A DNA stretch of 64,000 nt, taken from contig NZ_LT700191.1 of the NCBI RefSeq assembly GCF_900155425.1, forward strand, positions 793,918 to 857,917, read 5' to 3'. Positions 58,653 to 64,000 of this stretch are shown in pieces. This stretch comes from Parabacteroides massiliensis (GTDB taxonomy: Bacteria; Bacteroidota; Bacteroidia; Bacteroidales; Tannerellaceae). The notes below the pieces were generated by a model. It was not told the origin of the DNA. It was given only the letters and a program-made list of their open reading frames with translations, and ran no database searches. Positions within the stretch are counted from its first letter, which is position 1; each line of letters starts with the position of its first letter. The translations under genes and the position numbers were made by a program.

Positions 58653-60008
58653 TTATTCTTCAAAAAGTTTATTGAACTCGTCAACTGTTACTTTCTTAAC
58701 ATCCAGTTCGACTTGTTCTTTCAACCAGCCTGCCAGTTTTTCTTCAACCGCACGGTCGATGATATTCTGCAGTGTCTGTTTGTTTTTCAAAATATCTTTA
58801 GCATAGTTGGCCAAAACATCTTCCGGAACGGAAAGCATTCCGTACTGAGCAAACTGGGCTTTAGCTACACGTTTGGCGAAGTTTTCGATATCGGCATCTT
58901 CCACCTTCAATCCGTTTTCTTTCACCAGATTTTCTTTGATCAACTGATATTTCAAATCTTCTACGATCTGCGGATACTCTTCGTCGATCTTTTCTTTCGT
59001 GTTCTTTTCATTTGCAACCAGCAACCAACGCTTCAACAGATCTTCGGCAAATGCCAGTTCTCCGGCTTTCTGAACCAACAGATCGCGGGCATCGACCAAG
59101 AATTTGAAGTCGCTCTGCGGAGTGAACTGTTCAGCCAAAGCTTCGCGGATATTGTTCTTAAATTCCTCTTCGCTGGTAACAACGCCTTCTCCGAATACTT
59201 TGTCGAACAATTCTTGGTTCAGTTCAGCATTCTTATGACGGGTCACTTCCGTGATTTCGAAGCTGAAATCACCTGTGATACCGGCAACAGCTTCTTTATC
59301 CACTTTCAGGAAAGAGGCGATTTCTGCTTCTGCGCCTTCGTAGGCCTTATTCGGATTGAATACGATCACAGAGTTCTTCTTTGCACCGATGAATTTAGCT
59401 TTTTCAGCTTCATCCTTTATGTACATCGGCATCAAAACTGCTTCTTCAACAACAATACCGCCTTCTTTCGGAGAACCGTTTTCCAATTCGGCAACCGTAC
59501 CTTTCACCAAGTCTTTTTCTTCAACATCTTCAACCTGATCGTATGTTCCGAAGTTAGCCTGATAAGCCTCAACCTGTTTACCGATCATTTCATCGTCGAT
59601 ATCTACCTGGTAATAAGGAATTTTATCATTCTTAGACAGTTCGATCTTGATTTCCGGAGCCAAAGCCACATCAAAACAAAATTCGAAGTCTTCCTGAGTA
59701 TCGAAGTTGATTTCTTTCTGTTCAGTTTCGTTAGGCATCGGTTCGCCTAAAATGTTCAGTTTGTTTTCACGAATATAGTTGTACAAGTTTTCAGAAACCA
59801 ATTTATTGATTTCTTCAACCAATACATGCTTACCATACATTTTCTTTACCATACCCATCGGGACCATTCCTTTACGAAACCCCGGTACTTCTGCTTTCTG
59901 ACGGAAACTGCGAAGGCTCTTTTCAACCTTGTCTGCATAGTCAGCTTTCACTATTTCCAATTTCACAATGCCTTTTGTAGCATCAATGTTTTTAAGCGAA
60001 ACGTTCAT
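58653..60008 (-). CDS. tig: Trigger factor
   Basis: This 451-residue ribosome-associated chaperone has the ribosome-binding loop GFRKGMVP (44-51), the equivalent of E. coli GFRKGKVP. The central region, where other species carry an FKBP-type isomerase domain, is weakly conserved here, so PPIase activity is doubtful. The C-terminal helical arms follow. It forms a single-gene unit with its own promoter and terminator, upstream of clpP-clpX, the same neighbourhood as in many bacteria. Confidence 0.93.
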   Translation of the reverse strand: MNVSLKNIDATKGIVKLEIVKADYADKVEKSLRSFRQKAEVPGFRKGMVPMGMVKKMYGKHVLVEEINKLVSENLYNYIRENKLNILGEPMPNETEQKEINFDTQEDFEFCFDVALAPEIKIELSKNDKIPYYQVDIDDEMIGKQVEAYQANFGTYDQVEDVEEKDLVKGTVAELENGSPKEGGIVVEEAVLMPMYIKDEAEKAKFIGAKKNSVIVFNPNKAYEGAEAEIASFLKVDKEAVAGITGDFSFEITEVTRHKNAELNQELFDKVFGEGVVTSEEEFKNNIREALAEQFTPQSDFKFLVDARDLLVQKAGELAFAEDLLKRWLLVANEKNTKEKIDEEYPQIVEDLKYQLIKENLVKENGLKVEDADIENFAKRVAKAQFAQYGMLSVPEDVLANYAKDILKNKQTLQNIIDRAVEEKLAGWLKEQVELDVKKVTVDEFNKLFEE

Positions 60009-60054
60009 TCTGAATGATTTATTTAATTAATAGTCTTGTTCGAATTTTAGGGTG

Positions 60055-60085
60055 CAAAATTAGACTTATTCTTTTAATCTCGCAA
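60055..60085 (-). promoter_or_regulatory. tig promoter
   Basis: On the minus strand TTG (60085-60083), a 20-base spacer and TAATTTTG (60062-60055), about 47 bases before the tig ATG, match the Bacteroidota promoter consensus. Confidence 0.75.
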
Positions 60086-60153
60086 ATTGTTTGCTTAAAT
60101 TGTTATAACCGAGATGAATTTAAGAGCAATATTATTTTTTTCAAACTAAAATA

Positions 60154-60183
60154 TTGTTTATCTAAAATAAATGTATTCCTTTG
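60154..60183 (+). promoter_or_regulatory. Promoter of the RRM protein gene
   Basis: TTG (60154-60156), a 19-base spacer and TTCCTTTG (60176-60183) fit the -33/-7 pair with one mismatch. The 5' leader of the transcript would be about 145 bases and pyrimidine-rich. Confidence 0.6.
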
Positions 60184-60333
60184 TGACGTGAAAGGGCATT
60201 AACCTTGAACGTACCTAACATTGTTTTTTATTTCTTCATTTACTCGTTACTTGTCGAATATCTCTCACTGTTACGAAATTCCGGTTTACAACTTTCATCA
60301 AGTAACAATTTTATTTCTTTAATTTCTATTTTT

Positions 60334-60576
60334 ATGAACATTTATGTTGGTAACCTGAACTATCGTGTTCGGGAAGATGATTTGAAACAAGTAATGGAAG
60401 AATACGGTACAGTTGAATCCGTAAAGATCATTAAAGACCGTGAAACGGGCAAATCAAAAGGTTTTGGTTTTGTTGAAATGCCGGACGATGAAGCTGCAAA
60501 GAAAGCAATCGCCGAGCTGAACGAAGCCGAATACGAAGGTCGTCAGATGGTAGTAAAAGAGGCTCGTCCTAAATAA
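60334..60576 (+). CDS. RRM-type RNA-binding protein
   Basis: This 80-residue protein is a single RNA recognition motif. RNP2 is MNIYVGNL and RNP1 is KGFGFVEM, with the beta-alpha-beta fold intact; the C-terminus is short (QMVVKEARPK). Such small RRM proteins are abundant post-transcriptional regulators in Bacteroidota, which lack Hfq. The start at 60334 is chosen because RNP2 begins there; an open frame extends 43 codons upstream but is not protein-like. A terminator follows. Confidence 0.94.
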   Translation: MNIYVGNLNYRVREDDLKQVMEEYGTVESVKIIKDRETGKSKGFGFVEMPDDEAAKKAIAELNEAEYEGRQMVVKEARPK

Positions 60577-60598
60577 TTACTTTTCTGAAAAAAAAACA

Positions 60599-60635
60599 AG
60601 AAACTTCTGCTTATCTTTGAGCAGAAGTTTTTTTA
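60599..60635 (+). terminator. Terminator of the RRM gene
   Basis: AAACTTCTGCT (60601-60611) pairs with AGCAGAAGTTT (60620-60630) with an 8-base loop and a T run. The T run reaches the ATG of the CPBP gene, which must therefore have little or no leader or be expressed by readthrough. Confidence 0.85.
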
Positions 60636-61537
60636 TGCTTAAAAATATGTTCTTAAAAGGTATATACGCCGGCAAACCGGCCATCTTTCAATTGATTCTC
60701 CTGCTTCTCCTGATTCTGGCAGGCGCAGTCTTTTCATCCCTGTTTGCAATGGGATTATTCTATCTGAGTTATGGTTTGCATGCTGATATTACGCAGTATC
60801 CGGACATGATGCGTTTGTTGCAACTCATTTCAGCCATCGGGACATTCCTCTTTCCGGCACTGGCTCTTGCGTGGTTGTGCAGCAGTAATCCGAAAGAATA
60901 TCTGTCGATCGGGAAAATGCCGAAAGGACACATTTTGCTTCTCACCTTTCTTTGCGTGTTTTTACTCACCCCTTCCATCAGCCTGACCGGATTGCTGAAC
61001 AAACAGATGGAGCTGCCTTCTTTTATGGAACCGATAGAAAGCTGGATGCGGTCACAAGAGGAAACGGCCGAACAACTGACACTGAAATTGCTGGCCGGAG
61101 GAGGGATCATAACCTTGTTTTTCAACCTGATCGTTATCGCGGTGGCTGCCGGTGTCACGGAAGAATTCCTTTTCAGGGGTGCTTTGCAACGGATAATCGG
61201 GAATTGGACGCACAACCATCATATCATCATCTGGAGTGCAGCCATCATCTTCAGCGCTTTCCACATGCAGTTTTTCGGCTTCCTGCCACGTATGCTGTTA
61301 GGGGCTTATTTCGGATATTTACTTTATTGGACCCGGAATATCTGGATACCGGTATTTGCCCACTTCGTCAATAACGCATTTGCCGTTATCGCCTTGTCGG
61401 ATACCCAATTAAAAGACAACGAATTTATTACCGGAGATATCTCCACACAGAATCTGTTGCCTTACACTATCGTGGCGATCGTTGCGCTGTTCTTCTTTGT
61501 CTGTTGCTGCAAGAAATTGAAAACTAATAATTATTAG
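60635..61537 (+). CDS. CPBP-family intramembrane metalloprotease
   Basis: This protein of about 300 residues has eight predicted TM helices. The CPBP/ABI signature is present: VTEEFLFRGALQR with the paired Glu, then FSAFHMQFFGFLPRMLLGAYFG with His, and FAHFVNNAFAV with His/Asn. Members are CAAX prenyl-protease-like enzymes with various or unknown bacterial substrates. The ATG at 60635 is used because it follows the terminator T run; an in-frame ATG four codons later is an alternative. It converges with lptB. Confidence 0.88.
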   Translation: MLKNMFLKGIYAGKPAIFQLILLLLLILAGAVFSSLFAMGLFYLSYGLHADITQYPDMMRLLQLISAIGTFLFPALALAWLCSSNPKEYLSIGKMPKGHILLLTFLCVFLLTPSISLTGLLNKQMELPSFMEPIESWMRSQEETAEQLTLKLLAGGGIITLFFNLIVIAVAAGVTEEFLFRGALQRIIGNWTHNHHIIIWSAAIIFSAFHMQFFGFLPRMLLGAYFGYLLYWTRNIWIPVFAHFVNNAFAVIALSDTQLKDNEFITGDISTQNLLPYTIVAIVALFFFVCCCKKLKTNNY

Positions 61538-61606
61538 CTCGCCCTTATTCCTAACATATCAAGACGAGGGTGAAGCCAACGCGCATATTCTTGCGCATGT
61601 ATTGCT

Positions 61607-62359
61607 TTAAAAGTCTTTTTTGCGAAGAACAAAATCCTTACCCAGATATTTTTCACGCACAATTTCATTCTCGGCCAACTGTTCGGCTGTTCCCTGGAAA
61701 AGAACTTTTCCTTCAAACAACAGGTAGGCGCGGTCACAAATACTCAAAGTCTCGTACACATTGTGGTCCGTGATCAAAATCCCGATATTCTTATGTTTCA
61801 GCTTCGCGACAATACTTTGGATATCTTGCACGGCAATCGGGTCTACTCCGGCAAACGGCTCATCAAGCATGATAAATTTCGGATCGATAGCCAAACAACG
61901 GGCAATCTCGGCACGCCGGCGTTCACCTCCGGACAACTGGTCGCCTAAATTCTTCCGCACCTTATTTAAGCCGAACTCGGCAATCAGGCTTTCCAACTTC
62001 TCTTTCTGGTATTCGGGAGTCGTCTCTGTCATTTCCAATACGGAACGAATGTTATCCTCCACCGTCATTTTACGGAAAATAGACGCCTCCTGAGCCAAAT
62101 AACCGATACCGTTACGAGCACGCTTATACACCGGGAACTTCGTGATTTCCATATCGTTCAAGAAAATCTTTCCTTCATTGGGAGTCACCAATCCTACCGT
62201 CATATAGAATGTCGTCGTTTTCCCGGCTCCGTTAGGACCGAGCAATCCCACGATCTCACCCTGTTTCACATTGATCGAAACATGATTCACAACGGTACGC
62301 ATCTTATATTTCTTAACGAGATCCTCCGTACGGAGCACCATTTGTTGTTCGTCTGCCAT
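61607..62359 (-). CDS. lptB: LPS export ABC transporter ATPase LptB
   Basis: This 250-residue ATPase powers LPS extraction from the inner membrane through LptFG. Walker A is GPNGAGKTT, the Q-loop is in [12 protein letters not shown], the ABC signature is [15 protein letters not shown] and Walker B is [12 protein letters not shown]. The start at 62359 ([10 protein letters not shown]) is preferred; the upstream open frame is not conserved. A truncated gene fragment sits about 100 bases upstream. An OstA-like protein is encoded at 48.6 kb. Confidence 0.96.
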   Translation of the reverse strand: MADEQQMVLRTEDLVKKYKMRTVVNHVSINVKQGEIVGLLGPNGAGKTTTFYMTVGLVTPNEGKIFLNDMEITKFPVYKRARNGIGYLAQEASIFRKMTVEDNIRSVLEMTETTPEYQKEKLESLIAEFGLNKVRKNLGDQLSGGERRRAEIARCLAIDPKFIMLDEPFAGVDPIAVQDIQSIVAKLKHKNIGILITDHNVYETLSICDRAYLLFEGKVLFQGTAEQLAENEIVREKYLGKDFVLRKKDF

Positions 62360-62456
62360 ATCCAAAAATCTTTGCCACAAAGAAACGGAATTAATTCTTT
62401 CTATACAAATTGTTTTCAATTTACAGAAATAACTACCCGAAATATGAGTCAACCAA

Positions 62457-62639
62457 CTATAAGCCAGCTTCCCAAATTTCGCTCCTCCGCACAGAAAGAA
62501 TGGAAGAACTGGTCTCGACCGGCTCTACCCCATATCGTTTTTCCCAATAAAGCAGCTGTTCATTCAACTTACCCTCCATACGAAGTTTTTCAAAACTTTG
62601 TATTCCTATCGGTAATTTACGCAACGCAACTGTACTCAT
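62457..62639 (-). pseudogene. N-terminal remnant of an AAA-ATPase-like/PD-(D/E)XK family gene
   Basis: The frame starts MSTVALRKLPIGIQSFEKLR then MEGKL. This is the conserved N-terminus of the Bacteroidota AAA-ATPase-like family (PF09820 with a DUF1703 nuclease-type tail), which normally continues YVDKT and a P-loop. Here the match stops after about 25 residues and the remaining 35 residues are unrelated, ending in a stop. It is a decayed 5' fragment; the gene family has many copies per genome and often decays. Confidence 0.6.
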
Positions 62640-62662
62640 GTTTCCTTATTTTCAGAATAAGA

Positions 62663-62670
62663 CAAATGTA
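62663..62670 (-). promoter_or_regulatory. Possible -7 element upstream of the remnant and lptB
   Basis: On the minus strand this reads TACATTTG, which fits TAnnTTTG. No -33 TTG is seen at the normal distance. It may be the surviving promoter of the decayed gene and could now serve lptB. Confidence 0.3.
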
Positions 62671-62836
62671 AGAATATAATCTTGAATAATCGATTATATT
62701 CCATAAAACAAAGTACTCAAAAGCAGTGTTTCCGAATAACTCGTCCATACATCTTTATTGACTTACAGCCCAGTTTAGTTTAGATACAGACCAGAAGTAT
62801 CAAGCAGGAAATGAACAGTTGTTCCCAGATTTGCGT

Positions 62837-62844
62837 TATATTTG
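62837..62844 (+). promoter_or_regulatory. -7 element before mlaE
   Basis: TATATTTG, 29 bases before the mlaE ATG, fits TAnnTTTG. A TTG lies only 15 bases upstream, too close for a canonical -33, so this is a partial match. Confidence 0.4.
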
Positions 62845-62873
62845 CAGACTGTAATTGAATAGAAACATAATAA

Positions 62874-63623
62874 ATGATGAATAAAGCATTACATCAAGTA
62901 GGCGAGTATGTCATGTTGATGGGGAAAAGTATCTCCGTACCCAACCGGTGGAGCATGTTCTTCAAGCAACTGATAAAGGAAATATACAAATTAGGAGTCG
63001 ATTCGCTCTGGATTGTCATTATCATTTCCATTTTTATCGGTACGGTTATCGCCATCCAAATTTCACTGAACATCAGTTCGCCTCTCATCCCCAAATTCAC
63101 AATCGGATACACGACACGTGAAATCATCCTGCTAGAATTTTCTTCTTCCATCATGTCATTGATCCTGGCAGGCAAAGTCGGTAGTAACATTGCCTCCGAG
63201 ATCGGGACCATGCGTGTGACGGAGCAGATCGACGCAATGGAAATCATGGGGGTCAACTCCGCCAATTTCCTGATCCTGCCGAAGATGGTCGGTATGATGA
63301 CTTTCATTCCCGTATTGGTTATCTTCAGTATGTTCACCGGCATTTTGGGAGGTATCGCAGCCAGCCATTCCACGGGAACAGGCATGACGCCCGCTTCTTT
63401 CGAATATGGTTTGCAGTTCTATTTCAACGAATTTTATATCTGGTACTCCATCATTAAGTCCGTAGTCTACGCATTCATCATTTCGTCTATTGCCGCTTAC
63501 TTCGGCTATAACGTAAAAGGCGGAGCCTTGGAAGTAGGCAAAGCCAGTACGAATGCAGTCGTGATGAGCAGCATCATGATTCTGCTGGCCGACGTGATCT
63601 TAACCAACTTAATGCTGACATAA
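62874..63623 (+). CDS. mlaE: MlaE-type ABC transporter permease
   Basis: This 249-residue inner-membrane permease of the Mla phospholipid-transport system has the family signature EFSSSIMSLILAGKVGSNIASEIGTMRVTEQIDAMEIMGVN, containing the conserved Glu-Gly-Thr/Glu-Gln-Asp stretch, and about five TM helices. Mla exchanges phospholipids between the inner and outer membranes. It starts the transcript; the ATPase follows 3 bases after the stop. The ATG at 62874 is used, with a second in-frame ATG directly after it. Confidence 0.95.
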   Translation: MMNKALHQVGEYVMLMGKSISVPNRWSMFFKQLIKEIYKLGVDSLWIVIIISIFIGTVIAIQISLNISSPLIPKFTIGYTTREIILLEFSSSIMSLILAGKVGSNIASEIGTMRVTEQIDAMEIMGVNSANFLILPKMVGMMTFIPVLVIFSMFTGILGGIAASHSTGTGMTPASFEYGLQFYFNEFYIWYSIIKSVVYAFIISSIAAYFGYNVKGGALEVGKASTNAVVMSSIMILLADVILTNLMLT

Positions 63624-63626
63624 AAA

Positions 63627-64000
63627 ATGGTAGAAGTAAAACATATCACAAAGTCTTTTGAAGGACGGGTAGTCTTGAATGATATCAGCGCAATATTCGA
63701 AACGGGAAAAACGAACCTGATTATCGGGCGAAGCGGTTCCGGCAAGACAGTCCTTATTAAAAATATTATCGGATTGATGCGCCCGGACTCAGGAGAAGTC
63801 CTGTACGACGGACGCGACCTGACCTCGATGGGTAAGCATGAGCTGAACATGCTGCGCCGTGAAATGGGTATGCTGTTCCAGGGATCAGCCCTGTTCGACA
63901 GTATGACAGTGTTGGAAAATGTCATGTTCCCATTGGATATGTTCTCTAACGACACTTACAAAGACCGCCTGAAACGCGCCCGGTTCTGCCTGGACCGTGT
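63627..64000 (+). CDS. mlaF: MlaF-type ABC transporter ATPase, 3' end cut by window edge
   Basis: The visible 124 codons begin MVEVKHITKSFEGRVVLNDI and include Walker A GRSGSGKT and a Q-loop in GMLFQGSALFDSMTV, the latter characteristic of MlaF-type ATPases. The signature motif and Walker B lie past the window end. It starts 3 bases after the mlaE stop, so they form one operon. Confidence 0.94.
   Translation, partial: MVEVKHITKSFEGRVVLNDISAIFETGKTNLIIGRSGSGKTVLIKNIIGLMRPDSGEVLYDGRDLTSMGKHELNMLRREMGMLFQGSALFDSMTVLENVMFPLDMFSNDTYKDRLKRARFCLDR

Noticed and set aside
58632-59750. 372-codon Phe-rich plus-strand frame over tig
   Set aside because: The Phe/Leu richness reflects the antisense of Lys/Glu-rich trigger factor; it is not a membrane protein gene.

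Overview
The window is chromosomal DNA from a Bacteroidota gut anaerobe. The best fit is the genus Parabacteroides. The evidence is: Bacteroidales-type promoters (TTG, about 19-21 nt, TAnnTTTG), no visible Shine-Dalgarno sequences, a 72-residue IF-1 and zinc-free L36 in the ribosomal cluster, DUF4270/DUF4907 envelope proteins, and a long surface protein ending in a DUF6383-like tail, a domain I associate with Parabacteroides. The species cannot be fixed from sequence alone.

Layout. Bases 1-2.4 kb hold the 3' part of a sensor histidine kinase and a PAP2 phosphatase/beta-barrel gene broken by one in-frame amber codon. From 2.4 to 5.8 kb (minus) lie a two-gene radical-SAM DNA repair/modification pair, a GyrI-like gene remnant and a CobD-like PLP enzyme. 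From 5.9 to 11.1 kb are a NagZ-beta-lactamase fusion bracketed by a 24-nt inverted repeat, a NIPSNAP protein and a CE15 glucuronoyl esterase. rplS follows with its own promoter and terminator. From 11.6 to 15.8 kb is a divergent envelope cluster: barrel protein and DUF4270 lipoprotein one way, Kelch lipoprotein and DUF4907 protein the other. Enolase, a small exported protein and a REP-like repeat lead into a Ton-type motor operon (ExbB, two ExbD, TonB, PstS-like lipoprotein, TPR protein; 18.0-23.5 kb).

From 23.9 to 27.0 kb is the DUF6383 surface protein with about 1 kb of AT-rich, gene-free DNA upstream that carries repeated ACGATCG palindromes. From 28.1 to 46.1 kb (minus) is the complete str-S10-spc-alpha supercluster from rpsL to rplQ, including fusA, secY, map, infA, rpmJ and rpoA, with no tuf. 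Tandem promoters precede rpsL and a strong hairpin lies in the rpsK-rpsD spacer.

From 46.4 to 60 kb (minus) the transcription order is tig; clpP-clpX-recQ; a terminator; then an outer-membrane biogenesis operon (two parvulin chaperones flanking a parvulin-like lipoprotein, an OstA/LptA-like protein, a small membrane protein) ending in mutL. The last 4 kb hold an RRM RNA-binding protein, a CPBP membrane protease, lptB, a decayed AAA-ATPase fragment, and mlaE plus the start of mlaF.

Most of the window is core housekeeping and envelope biogenesis. No CRISPR, tRNA, rRNA or intact mobile element was seen. The most unusual parts are the inverted-repeat-bracketed GH3/beta-lactamase gene, the DUF4270/Kelch/DUF4907 cluster, the DUF6383 gene with its palindromic upstream DNA, the rpsD leader hairpin, and three decayed genes.
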